DNA of 63,797 bases from assembly GCF_016464015.1 (NCBI RefSeq), contig NZ_JACDXT010000051.1, positions 1 through 63,797 on the forward strand, read 5' to 3'. Made by a program: the position numbers and the translations under genes. Shown piece after piece: positions 20,935 through 30,016 of this stretch. Position 1 is the first letter of the stretch. Every line of letters starts with the position of its first letter. Under the pieces are notes generated by a model. That model did not search any database. It was not told where the DNA came from and worked only from the letters and a program-made list of their open reading frames with translations. This stretch comes from Psychrobacter sp. bablab_jr014 (GTDB lineage Bacteria > Pseudomonadota > Gammaproteobacteria > Pseudomonadales > Moraxellaceae).

Positions 20935-22314
20935 TTATTTTCCAAATACGTGTACTGCTTTAATGTTGACAAACTCTTTAATACCAAAGCCGCCATGCTC
21001 GCGACCATAGCCTGAGTTCTTCACACCACCAAATGGCAGTGCAGGATTGGCAAGACCGTAACCATTGATATAGACCATACCCGTATCGAATTGCTCACTG
21101 GCTAAGCGAATGGCTTTTTCTTCATCTTTTGAGAAGATAGCGCCGCCTAGGCCGTAACGACTGTCATTTGCAATGCGCATTGCATCGTCGTCATCTTTGG
21201 CGCGGATCAATGACGCCACTGGGCCAAACAATTCGTCGTCGTAGGCAGGTTGACCTTTCTCGACATTTTCTAAGATAGTTGCTGGATAGAAACTGCCTTT
21301 ACCTTCTGGTACTTTACCGCCAACAGCAATCGTTGCACCTTTTGCTACGCTTTGTTCTACTTGCTCATGCAACTGATCTCGCAAGTCTGCACGCGCTAAT
21401 GGACCGATGTCTGAGCTGTCGTCCATTGGGTCGCCAGATTTTGTACCTTCAAACTTCTCTACGATACGCTTGCGGAATTCGTCATACACGCTATCGACCA
21501 CGATAAAGCGTTTCGCTGCTACGCAAGTTTCACCGTTATTGACTAAACGGGCTTGGGTACAGGTCTCTACAGCGGTTTCTATATCGGCGTCTTCTAGTAC
21601 GATAAAGGCGTCATTTGAACCGAGCTCTAATACTGATTTTTTGATTGCTTTGGCCGCTTGTTGACCAACGATACGACCAGCAGCATCACTACCTGTGAGC
21701 GTTACGCCACGTACTTTGTCATTTTCAATCAATTTTTCTGATTGGTCATGATCAATCAAAATCGTACGGAACAAATCATTTGGCAGTTCAGACTCATGGA
21801 ATATTTTTTCGATCAATAAGCCAGAACCTGTGACGTTTGCTGCATGTTTAAGCAGAACGCTGTTACCTGCCATCAAGTTAGCAATGGCATAACGGAATAC
21901 TTGATACGCTGGGAAGTTCCAAGGTTGCATACCATAGATGACGCCGATTGGTTGATAAGTCACGATACCTTTTTTCATGCTTTCGATATCTCGCTCATCA
22001 TCTGCAAGCGCAGCGACACCATTTTCAGCAGTGTAATCACAAATTGCTTTACAGAGATCTACTTCTTGCTGACTTTGACCATAGAGCTTACCGCGCTCTT
22101 CGGTCATAAGCTTAGATAGCTCCTCCTTATACTCCATCAATTTGTCACCGATGGACTTGATGACACGTCCACGTTCTTCATGGCTCACAGTACGCCATTC
22201 TAAGAATGCATTATGTGACGCATCGACAATCTTGTTAACTTCGTCGTTGCTCATGTAATCATAATTTTTAATGTCTTCGCCCGTTGCTGGGTTAACAGTA
22301 GTAATATCTGCCAT
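20935..22314 (-). CDS. NAD(P)-dependent succinate-semialdehyde dehydrogenase (Sad/YneI type)
   Basis: 459 aa aldehyde dehydrogenase superfamily member of the short Sad type. It starts at ADITTVNPATGEDI. The oxyanion/cofactor region is MQPWNFPAYQVFRY, the general base is in VLELGSNDAFIVL, the nucleophile is Cys in NNGETCVAAKRF, and DELFGPVASL and PFGGVKNSGYGREHG complete the C-terminus. Sad-type enzymes oxidise succinate semialdehyde and similar compounds to feed the TCA cycle. No GABA transaminase gene is adjacent, so the physiological substrate is open. It is monocistronic, with an AT-rich leader carrying a perfect palindrome. Confidence 0.88.
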   Translation of the reverse strand: MADITTVNPATGEDIKNYDYMSNDEVNKIVDASHNAFLEWRTVSHEERGRVIKSIGDKLMEYKEELSKLMTEERGKLYGQSQQEVDLCKAICDYTAENGVAALADDERDIESMKKGIVTYQPIGVIYGMQPWNFPAYQVFRYAIANLMAGNSVLLKHAANVTGSGLLIEKIFHESELPNDLFRTILIDHDQSEKLIENDKVRGVTLTGSDAAGRIVGQQAAKAIKKSVLELGSNDAFIVLEDADIETAVETCTQARLVNNGETCVAAKRFIVVDSVYDEFRKRIVEKFEGTKSGDPMDDSSDIGPLARADLRDQLHEQVEQSVAKGATIAVGGKVPEGKGSFYPATILENVEKGQPAYDDELFGPVASLIRAKDDDDAMRIANDSRYGLGGAIFSKDEEKAIRLASEQFDTGMVYINGYGLANPALPFGGVKNSGYGREHGGFGIKEFVNIKAVHVFGK

Positions 22315-22456
22315 GAGAATGGTCCTTTTTATTTGTTGTCATTGGTTATTGGTATGATGAAGTTATAAAGCCTATGATTTATAACGTTTACGTTGTTCGT
22401 ATTACTGCTAAATAAATGAGGAAAATACATTAGCTTACTGCATACTGTAAAAACAG

Positions 22457-22479
22457 ATTATTAAATATAATTTAATAAT
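22457..22479. promoter_or_regulatory. Perfect AT-only palindrome, possible operator
   Basis: ATTATTAAAT (22457-22466) and ATTTAATAAT (22470-22479) form a perfect 10-bp inverted repeat around ATA, about 140 bp upstream of the dehydrogenase start. Confidence 0.4.
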
Positions 22480-22621
22480 TAATCTTAAATATGTAAATTT
22501 TCTTTTTTATTTAACGTTTAGCCATCATAGCAAAATCGCTGGAAAATTCGTTTACAAGATATTGTAAAGTGTGTTTAAGATGTTAAGAATGTGACCAAGC
22601 CGACAATAAAACATACAAACG

Positions 22622-22652
22622 CAAAAAAGCCAGCAGTGACGCTGGCTTATTT
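22622..22652 (-). terminator. Terminator of the LysR gene
   Basis: Stem AAGCCAGC / GCTGGCTT with a 6-nt loop. On the minus strand it is followed by a T-run; it lies 120 bp beyond the LysR stop. Confidence 0.75.
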
Positions 22653-22774
22653 TATATGGACTAAAAGCTGCAAGGACTAAGCACTGTAGGCAGTAGAAAA
22701 CATGTATAAAGGTACAGACAGAAGCCACTATTGGCTACATACCGTCCTTAATCGATTACAAGATATACGAGCTG

Positions 22775-23764
22775 TTAAAACAGATGATTAATCGTTGGCT
22801 CTTGCTCGGCTTCGCCTTCTTCTTCAGCGACCACTTGACGAGCCACATGCATAATTAATTGACGCAGCCAGCGGTGCGCAGGATGGTGCTGTAAGAGCGG
22901 CGACCATGCCATGGTCAACTCAAACTCTGGAATAAAAAATGGCGGCTCACGCATCACAATACTGTCATTGGTCGCTTGCATTCTTGCCACACGTGTCGGC
23001 AAGGTGGCGACCAAGTCTTTATTGGCCGCGAGCATGGCAGGCATTTGATAATGACGGGTAAATACGCTGATTTGGCGCTTTTGTCCCAAACGCTGTAAGG
23101 CTTGATCAATCGAGCCTAGACCACCTGATTTTTCAGGATTGACCCCAAAACCAACGCCCATACCTGTTTTTGATACCCAAACATGCTGGGCTTTTAGATA
23201 ACTTTTTAAGTTAAAGCGGTTAACATAAGGGCTGTCCGCTGACAGTAAGCAGCTAAAGGTATCGCGCCAAACGAGCACTTGGTGGAAGCTTTGTGGAATC
23301 TCGTTAAAACGGTTAATCGCTAAGTCTACGCGCCCCTGCTCCATATCACGATACGACACGTCTGATGGCGTCAAAAAGTCCAAGATGACATTAGGCGCTT
23401 CGGAGCGCAAGGCTTTAACAAGCTTAGGCACCAAAGTGGCTTCGGCATAATCAGAAGTCATAATGCGGAAGACGCGTGAGGTGCTGTACGGACGAAACTC
23501 AGTACGCGGCTCTAATACTTGGGTCAAGTCCGCCAAAATCTCACGAATACGCGGCTGTAGCTCTAACGCACGCTCAGTTGGCGTCATACCTTCTGATGAG
23601 CGTACGAGCAAAGGGTCATTAAATAATTTGCGCAGGCGACGCAAGATATTACTCATGGCAGGCTGCGTGATACCCAACTGCTCAGCAGCACGCGTAACGT
23701 TTTTTTCTCGAAGCAATACATCTAAATGTACCAGTAAATTTAAATCTACCCGCTGCAAATTCAT
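22775..23764 (-). CDS. LysR-type transcriptional regulator
   Basis: 329 aa. An N-terminal winged helix-turn-helix (VDLNLLVHLDVLLREKNVTR, then AAEQLGITQPAMSNILRRL) is followed by the effector-binding domain (about residues 95-310) with FRIMTSDYAEATLVPKLV and RVDLAINRF. The start MNLQRVDLNLLVHLDVLL is like that of the NodD/NahR/LinR branch. It is divergent from aceA across a 504-bp spacer, so it may regulate isocitrate lyase; that is inferred from position only. It carries an acidic C-terminal tail (AEEEGEAEQEP). Confidence 0.92.
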   Translation of the reverse strand: MNLQRVDLNLLVHLDVLLREKNVTRAAEQLGITQPAMSNILRRLRKLFNDPLLVRSSEGMTPTERALELQPRIREILADLTQVLEPRTEFRPYSTSRVFRIMTSDYAEATLVPKLVKALRSEAPNVILDFLTPSDVSYRDMEQGRVDLAINRFNEIPQSFHQVLVWRDTFSCLLSADSPYVNRFNLKSYLKAQHVWVSKTGMGVGFGVNPEKSGGLGSIDQALQRLGQKRQISVFTRHYQMPAMLAANKDLVATLPTRVARMQATNDSIVMREPPFFIPEFELTMAWSPLLQHHPAHRWLRQLIMHVARQVVAEEEGEAEQEPTINHLF

Positions 23765-24268
23765 ACTTATATCTCTTTATCTCAATCTACGCATCTGTAT
23801 ATGGTCTATGTCGTCATTATCCCAGTTATGGCACATTCATTCTCTGTTGTCATTAAGTTTCGGTAACCTCTACGCCTAGAAATATCGTTCTTCTAACAAT
23901 TTTACGCAAGCAAACCTTACTTAAATATTTGTTTTTATTATACTATAATCAATATAAATACCAAGGATAACTATCATAAACTGGCTAAATCTTATTTCGC
24001 TCGATATAGTGAATGCCATAGACACCTGGAATAACAAACACCAAATACCTACATTTTTGGTAAAAAACACACTCAATATTGCATGCTAATATAAACTTTT
24101 GTGTGTTCTAAATTATTCCATAGTGATTGTTGTTGCTGTAATCACTCACTTATGACGCGCTCTATTGTAGCATTTCTCACGCAGTCGTAGTGACGACCAT
24201 AGACAACAATGATAGGACAATCCACATATTGTAATCATCCTTTTTGATAACTGGCAAGGAGCGCTTTT
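23765..24268. other. 504-bp divergent regulatory region, LysR / aceA
   Basis: No gene. AT-rich with several TATAAT-like boxes. AACACAC (near 24068) and GTGTGTT (near 24102) form a widely spaced inverted pair, and GCATGC lies between them. The length and divergent layout suggest regulated expression of aceA. Confidence 0.5.
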
Positions 24269-25852
24269 ATGTCAACCTATACTTCAGCAATCGACCATAT
24301 CCGCCAACTAAAACAGCAATACGGCAACTGGCAAAATATCAGTGAAACCGATGCCGCCCGTATGATGATGCAGAACCGTTTTAAAACAGGTTTAGACATT
24401 GCTCAATATACCGCCGATATCATGCGCCAAGACATGGCTGACTATGACAAAGACAGCTCACAGTATACGCAGTCTTTGGGCGCTTGGCATGGCTTTGTCG
24501 CTCAGCAAACCATGTATGCCAATAAAAAATACTTCAACACCACCGCCAAACGCTATATCTACTTATCAGGTTGGATGGTTGCGGCACTACGCTCTGAATT
24601 TGGCCCGCTACCTGACCAATCTATGCACGAAAAAACGGCTGTACCTAAGCTGATTGCTGAGATTTATACCTTTTTGCGTCAGGCGGATGCCAAAGTATTG
24701 AACGATTACTTCCGCGAGCTCAATCGTGCTAAAGAAGCAGGTGAAGATACCAGTGCTATCGAGGACAAAATCAATAACTTTGAATCACACGTCGTGCCTA
24801 TCATCGCTGATATCGATGCAGGCTTTGGTAACGAAGAGGCCACTTATCTGTTGGCAAAGCAGATGATTGAAGCAGGCGCTTGTGCCATTCAGATTGAAAA
24901 CCAAGTGTCGGATGCCAAGCAGTGTGGGCACCAAGCGGGTAAAGTGACCGTACCTCACGAAGATTTTATTTCCAAATTAAATGCCATTCGCTACGCCTTT
25001 TTAGAGCTGGGTATTGATAATGGCGTCATCGTAGCACGTACGGATTCTGAGGGCGCATCACTCACACAAAAAATCCCTGTCTCACAAGAAAAAGGCGACT
25101 TGGCATCACAATATATTGATTTTCTTGAAGTAGAAGAAATCGATATCAACGATGCTAACGAAAATGATATGCTGCTCAAACGTGATGGCAAACTGGTGCG
25201 CCCAACGCGTACCGCAAACGGTCTGTATAGCTTCCGCGAAGACACCAATATTGACCGCGTCGTACTCGACTGTGTGACTGCGCTTGATAACGGTGCTGAC
25301 CTGCTGTGGATTGAGACGCCGACCCCTGATGTCGAACACATCAAAACGATGGTTGATCGTATCAAAGAGACACACGCTGATGCGAAATTGGTTTATAACA
25401 ATAGCCCTTCGTTCAACTGGACGCTCAACTTCCGCAAACAAGTTATCGCGCTATGGGAAGCCAATGGCAAAGATGTCTCAGCGTATGATAAGAACAACCT
25501 CATGAGCAGCGAATACGACAACACTGAGCTGAATGAAGCAGCGGATGAGCGCGCACGCAACTTCCAAAAAGAAGCTTCAAAAGAAGCAGGCGTGTTCCAT
25601 CACTTAATCACCTTACCGACCTACCACACCACCGCGCTACACATGCACGAGCTGTCAAAAGGTTACTTTGGTGAAGAAGGTATGCTCGCTTATGTCGCAG
25701 GTGTACAGCGTAAAGAAATTCGCGAAGGCGTTTCTTGTGTCAAACACCAAGCGATGGCTGGCTCTGATTTGGGCGATGATCACAAAGAAATCTTCTCAGG
25801 TGATAACGCACTAAAAGCAGGTGGCGGCAAAAACACCATGAATCAGTTTTAA
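24269..25852 (+). CDS. aceA: Isocitrate lyase, long form
   Basis: 527 aa. It splits isocitrate into glyoxylate and succinate, the first enzyme of the glyoxylate shunt used on acetate, ethanol and fatty acids. Motif AKQCGHQAGKVTVPHEDF is the active-site cysteine loop in the form seen in the Pseudomonas/Acinetobacter type, which is about 100 residues longer than E. coli AceA. DIDAGFGNEEATY and IETPTPD also fit. ATG follows AAGGAG. The second shunt enzyme, glcB, is 22 kb away on the other strand. Two stem-loops after the stop end the transcript. Confidence 0.97.
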   Translation: MSTYTSAIDHIRQLKQQYGNWQNISETDAARMMMQNRFKTGLDIAQYTADIMRQDMADYDKDSSQYTQSLGAWHGFVAQQTMYANKKYFNTTAKRYIYLSGWMVAALRSEFGPLPDQSMHEKTAVPKLIAEIYTFLRQADAKVLNDYFRELNRAKEAGEDTSAIEDKINNFESHVVPIIADIDAGFGNEEATYLLAKQMIEAGACAIQIENQVSDAKQCGHQAGKVTVPHEDFISKLNAIRYAFLELGIDNGVIVARTDSEGASLTQKIPVSQEKGDLASQYIDFLEVEEIDINDANENDMLLKRDGKLVRPTRTANGLYSFREDTNIDRVVLDCVTALDNGADLLWIETPTPDVEHIKTMVDRIKETHADAKLVYNNSPSFNWTLNFRKQVIALWEANGKDVSAYDKNNLMSSEYDNTELNEAADERARNFQKEASKEAGVFHHLITLPTYHTTALHMHELSKGYFGEEGMLAYVAGVQRKEIREGVSCVKHQAMAGSDLGDDHKEIFSGDNALKAGGGKNTMNQF

Positions 25853-25864
25853 GATTTAGTACCT

Positions 25865-25882
25865 GAGGTGCGCTCGCACCTC
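25865..25882 (+). terminator. Hairpin just after aceA
   Basis: GAGGTGC / GCACCTC, 7-bp stem with a 4-nt loop and a short T-run, 13 bp after the stop. It may act together with the stronger terminator downstream. Confidence 0.5.
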
Positions 25883-25947
25883 TTTAATAACTAAAAAGTA
25901 ACGACATATCCCTGTTTTATCTGCTTAACTTATCCTTTTACCCCTTT

Positions 25948-25979
25948 AGCCGCCGACGTCCTATAGGCGGCTTTTTTTT
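25948..25979 (+). terminator. Strong terminator of aceA
   Basis: AGCCGCC / GGCGGCT with an 11-nt loop followed by eight T residues, between convergent genes. Confidence 0.85.
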
Positions 25980-26014
25980 ATGGGAGGTTATCGGGGCATT
26001 TTCGTTACTTCGAC

Positions 26015-27164
26015 TTAAGGCTTGTCTTTATCATCACTGTCGTTTAAAAATACCTTTTGTTGTGGTGGGTTTTCTTTGGTTAGTGATGGTGTTTGCGCCG
26101 CGTTAGAAGATTTAGTGTATTGAGTCACTGTGAGAATAACGGCCTTTAGCACGCGATAAATGAGATATAAAACCCCTGCAAAGACGAGCAGCCACCAGCC
26201 TTGCGCCAATACCAGCAGCGCCGTTCTGAGCGTCTCCCACCCTTTATACAGCTGATTGCTAAGCTGACTGCCAAAACTTGGACGCTCATCAATGATAAGC
26301 TGCGTCATACTGGGGGTGACTTCTTTATAGCTGCTGACAGGCTGATTAAACTGTAGCTCAATGGTGCTATATTTAACCTTGGTCTTCGATTTCCATTCTT
26401 TGCAATTTGGCATAATCCGCGCGGGCACGCGCATAGTAAGTACGATCGATGGTGTGAATATTGCCGCGCTGCGTCTTAGTATCTTCGTTGTCTAATTGCT
26501 GCTCGGACAGCTCGGTGCTGATATCGGTATTGAGCGCTGCGGCCAATTGCTCGCGGTAAATGTCCAAGGTCACGTCTTTTGCGGTAAATGCCTGCTCATT
26601 TAAAAATACCACTTCTTTACGCATCGCCGTTAAGAAGGTATTGACGTTTTCTTTGGGCACACGCACGGTCATGGTCGCTTGCCTATAATAAGTGGTTAGG
26701 CGTATGTGCTTGCCATCCGCCTCGTATTCTCGGCTGCCCTGCTCCACATTATTAATCAGGCTGTCCGCCACATAGCCGCCTTGCTGCTGCGTCAAAGTTT
26801 CAATGGCGATGCTGCTCTTGACCACATCTTTGACCTGAAAATCAGCGCGCATATTGACCATCAGGGTCTTGCCTGCCACATTTTGATTGACACTTTGATT
26901 GCCAAGCGTCATCTCACTGCTACCACCAACCTCAGTAACCGTATCCGTTACGTCGCCTGATTGGTCGGCAACGGCTTCTAAATCAGCCAGCGCTTGCACG
27001 TCTTCTGTAGCACGCTCCTCATAGCTGTCCTCTGTTGCCATTTCTTGATCTGGCGCACTACAGCCTGCTAAGAGCGTTACCAGTAATGCACTACTCATAA
27101 CCGCTTGCCAGCGAATACTGCGCCCATTTTGCACTTGTTTGACAGTCAATAACGATGACGACAT
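26015..27164 (-). pseudogene. DUF4349 lipoprotein gene broken by a frameshift
   Basis: Two overlapping frames together make one DUF4349 protein. The first (ATG 27164 to stop at 26373) has a lipoprotein signal with lipobox LLAGC and the DUF4349 core (FQVKDVVKSSIAIETLTQQQ, GGYVADS, ATMTVRVPKENVNTFL), ending KLQRMEIEDQG and a stop. The second frame continues from KYSTIELQFNQP through a C-terminal membrane segment (ALLVLAQGWWLLVFAGVLYLIY) and ends at 26015. Removing one G of the GG at 26377-26378 (minus-strand CCAAGGTTAAAT) joins them as EDQVKYSTIEL. AAGG lies upstream of 27164. It may be a mutation, a sequencing error or, less likely, a programmed shift. A paralogue lies directly upstream. Confidence 0.8.
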
Positions 27165-27217
27165 AAACAATGACCTTTTTTCGTATTTATTTTAATGTTT
27201 TATAAATGCTTGAAGCC

Positions 27218-28090
27218 CTAATACTTTCCTTCTGGAATCTCAGCATCCATAAGTCCGCTAATGTTGCGGCTGCTTTCACGATAGACGCCTGCCATCTGGC
27301 GGAAGGTCAGCTCAATATCACTATAGCTGCCGTTAGCCGCCCGTATATCAATACTGGCGGGTGCACTGCCTTCTGAAGCATTATCGGCGGCGTTGGCACT
27401 GTCTGTCGTGTTCGACGGCGCCGTTTCGCGCGCCGCGCTACCCTCAGAGGCAATTGCTGCATCTTCCAACAGCGGCTGGTCGCTTGGGCGATCCTCGATA
27501 CCAAAGGCTTGCGCGTTTAATAACAGCACTTGCTTTTGTACTTGTGCCAAAAAGGCTTTGGTCTGCGCTTTAGGTACACGTACGGTCATGCTGGCTTCGC
27601 GCTGATAGCTGATGAGCGCGATGTTTTGCGCGTCTTTATCGGCACTTCTCATATCGTTACGCACATTGCTGATGCTGTGACTGGCGACATAGCCATTCAG
27701 ATTTTGCGCGGCGCTAGCAATCGCACGGCTGCTTTTTAAGACATCCGCCACCTGAAAATCCGCCTGCACCCACACTTTTGGCGCACTTACCAAGATGGCA
27801 GGGTCGATAAACAAATCTTCAAGCCGCTGCGGCACTTCACCTGTGACGTTGTTGACTTGATAGCTGACCGCAAGGTTTTGCTGCGGATTGGTTTGGCGCG
27901 GCGCGGTACTGCTGATATTTTCGCTCACATCTTCCATCAGCGGCACAGTTGGGTCACTCGCAACAGGTTCGCTGGGCGCTCGCTCGCCGCAGCCTGTGAG
28001 TAGCGCGGTCAATAAGACACTACTGACCATCAGTTGCGCTGGGGTTACTCGCGCAGGTGACAGGCGATTAAGCAATAACGATGCGTCCAT
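27218..28090 (-). CDS. DUF4349 family lipoprotein (paralogue, no C-terminal anchor)
   Basis: 290 aa from ATG at 28090 (AAAAAGG upstream). A TTG seven codons earlier is less likely. Lipobox LLTGC (Cys about 34) follows a hydrophobic stretch. The core FQVADVLKSSRAIASAAQNL, NGYVASHSISNV and ASMTVRVPKAQTKAFL matches the neighbouring DUF4349 gene, so the two are tandem duplicates. An Ala/Ser/Asp-rich linker (about residues 215-250) sits where the paralogue has charged sequence. It ends at IPEGKY soon after YSDIELTFRQ, lacking the membrane helix of the neighbour. Function unknown; likely in the cell envelope. Confidence 0.75.
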   Translation of the reverse strand: MDASLLLNRLSPARVTPAQLMVSSVLLTALLTGCGERAPSEPVASDPTVPLMEDVSENISSTAPRQTNPQQNLAVSYQVNNVTGEVPQRLEDLFIDPAILVSAPKVWVQADFQVADVLKSSRAIASAAQNLNGYVASHSISNVRNDMRSADKDAQNIALISYQREASMTVRVPKAQTKAFLAQVQKQVLLLNAQAFGIEDRPSDQPLLEDAAIASEGSAARETAPSNTTDSANAADNASEGSAPASIDIRAANGSYSDIELTFRQMAGVYRESSRNISGLMDAEIPEGKY

Positions 28091-28335
28091 AAGTCTATAC
28101 CTTTTTATCAATTAAGCGCAGCCATCAGCATGTGTGCGGGCATAAGCAAAACACCCTACCATACCCTAAAAACCTTCATTATAAAAACTTTTGTTTATTT
28201 TTGCCGTATAAATTGTGCAGAATGCCTGATGTATGACAGGCAGACACGCTTTCGCGCTTGTCTTTTTATGATGAGGCTCATACGATGGGGCTATCTGCTA
28301 TGCGCATTGATAACAAATAACAATTAGGAGCTGCC

Positions 28336-29889
28336 ATGCAAGAAGTCGAACTCAAATTCTTAGTACCCGCATCACGATTAAAAGGCTTGATGCGTCAAGT
28401 CGATGTCAAAGCGGCCAAGCACACTACGATGCGCGCGCATTATTTTGACACGCCTGACCAACAACTGGCAAAAACAGGCATCGGACTGCGTATTCGCCAA
28501 GAGGGCGACACATGGGTACAGACGATTAAGGCAGGCGGCGCAGGCGTGATTGCGCGTACTGAACACAATGCGGTGCTTGATAGCGAACAGGTTGAGGCAA
28601 TGATTGCCGCTGATAACCTAAAACCCAACCTAAAAATGTATAAGCACACTGACATTGCGCCTGCGCTTGCGCCCTTTAAACGTAAGGCATTAGAAAAAGA
28701 CCTTGTGCGCCAATATGTGACGGATATCGAGCGCACCACACGCCTCTTAAAAGACGGACACAGCAGCATTGAGCTGGCATATGACACGGGCAGCATCATT
28801 CATGGACAAGAGGACAATAAACGCAGTGAGATTCAAGAGATTGAATTTGAGCTGGTATCAGGTACGCCTGTTTATCTCTTTGACATTGCAAAAAAATGGT
28901 GCAAGCGCTACAAGCTGTGCCTATCGACCGTGACCAAGGCTGAGCGCGGCAGCTTATTATTAAATGACAAAGCACACAGTCCAGCGCGGCATTTGAGTCT
29001 TAGGAACTTGGATGCGGGCGCGTTTGAGATTGACAAAGATTTGTCCTTACCCGTCTATATTCAGGCACTGGTACAGCATTGCTTATTACAAATTCTACCG
29101 AGCAGCAGCGCGATTGTCGAAGGCAGCTTGGACGCCGAGCACAGCTGGCAGCTGTATTTAGGTTTGCGCCGCCTGCAAGCAGTTTACAGCGCCTATCAGC
29201 CAATGTGGTCAGCGCTCTCAAAGGACGCTCTGCCCATCATCAGTCAAACTGCCAATATCCTAAAAGAGTACCATGATGCCGTGCAGCTGCGTGATGATGT
29301 CGAGCCGCAAATGGTCGCACAAGGCGCGCCCGCGACCGATTGGCAAGCCCATATTGACGCCATCAACATCACACCTGTCGATGCCGTGCAAGCCAATGAT
29401 TTTCAATGTTTGCTGCTTGATTTGCTAGCATTGACCATGCAAACACCCGATGAGGATGACAGTGAAGACACTCTTAGTCTGCGCGATGCAACTGCACAAG
29501 CGCTGGGGCAGCAATACACGCTGGTGCGCGAGCATCTAGACGCGATGACCTCTACAGAGCAAGATACCGATGTTGATTTAGTAGATAAATTAGCGCAGTA
29601 TCAACAAAGCGCAGCTGCCGTCACAGACCTATATTATCTGACGGCCTTTGCAGCGCCCATATTGCCCAAAAAAGCCAAACACTGGCAAAAAATAATCAAA
29701 AAGGCAAACAAGCACATGCAGCGTCATCTGATTGGGCGCGAGCAACAAGCCGCTTATCAGCACTATGCTAATACTGAACCGAACGCATTATTTGCCGCAG
29801 GTTGGCTGCTTGCTAACCTACCAAACAGCGCGCATAAGTGGCAAAAACATGCCGAGGCACTGCAAGATAATGAGCCAAAATGGTTATAA
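28336..29889 (+). CDS. CYTH-CHAD domain protein (inorganic triphosphatase type)
   Basis: 517 aa. The N-terminal CYTH tunnel domain (residues 1 to about 205) starts with the ExExK signature in MQEVELKFLV and includes YFDTPDQQLAKTGIGLRIR. The C-terminal CHAD domain (about 225-510) is helical with many His/Arg/Lys residues (AHKWQKH at the end). Proteins with this layout, such as E. coli YgiF, hydrolyse triphosphate, and CHAD domains bind polyphosphate. A polyphosphate kinase gene is in the same window. TAGGAG precedes the ATG; a terminator follows. Confidence 0.92.
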   Translation: MQEVELKFLVPASRLKGLMRQVDVKAAKHTTMRAHYFDTPDQQLAKTGIGLRIRQEGDTWVQTIKAGGAGVIARTEHNAVLDSEQVEAMIAADNLKPNLKMYKHTDIAPALAPFKRKALEKDLVRQYVTDIERTTRLLKDGHSSIELAYDTGSIIHGQEDNKRSEIQEIEFELVSGTPVYLFDIAKKWCKRYKLCLSTVTKAERGSLLLNDKAHSPARHLSLRNLDAGAFEIDKDLSLPVYIQALVQHCLLQILPSSSAIVEGSLDAEHSWQLYLGLRRLQAVYSAYQPMWSALSKDALPIISQTANILKEYHDAVQLRDDVEPQMVAQGAPATDWQAHIDAINITPVDAVQANDFQCLLLDLLALTMQTPDEDDSEDTLSLRDATAQALGQQYTLVREHLDAMTSTEQDTDVDLVDKLAQYQQSAAAVTDLYYLTAFAAPILPKKAKHWQKIIKKANKHMQRHLIGREQQAAYQHYANTEPNALFAAGWLLANLPNSAHKWQKHAEALQDNEPKWL

Positions 29890-29908
29890 AATACCTTAAA
29901 ATAAGCAT

Positions 29909-29943
29909 AAAAAAAGACAGCGCCAACAACGCTGTCTTTTTTA
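29909..29943. terminator. Terminator after the CYTH-CHAD gene
   Basis: Perfect 10-bp stem AAAGACAGCG / CGCTGTCTTT with a 7-nt loop, flanked by A- and T-runs. It lies between convergent genes and can act in both directions. Confidence 0.9.
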
Positions 29944-30016
29944 TTTTGGTCAAGTTAGGGCGTATCCCTAACCTTTGCGCCAAATACATGCTTTTAGCGC
30001 ATATTTTAGCAAAGGC

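Larger units (their letters stand above)
22315..22774. other. 460-bp spacer between the semialdehyde dehydrogenase and LysR genes
   Basis: No gene. It holds the promoter of the dehydrogenase gene, a perfect AT-only palindrome (22457-22479) and the terminator of the LysR gene (22622-22652). Confidence 0.6.

Noticed and set aside
24060..24110. Widely spaced AACACAC/GTGTGTT pair in the aceA upstream region as an operator
   Set aside because: The 7-bp arms are more than 25 bp apart and AT-rich spacers produce such pairs by chance; recorded only as part of the spacer.
26374..26380. Programmed frameshift in the DUF4349 gene
   Set aside because: The codons at the junction (GGT TAA) do not form a known slippery site such as CTT TGA or A AAA AAG, so mutation or sequencing error is more likely.
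28130..28327. 65-aa plus-strand frame with hydrophobic and Cys residues upstream of the CYTH-CHAD gene
   Set aside because: No ribosome binding site and no recognisable pattern; the spacer more likely holds the promoter.
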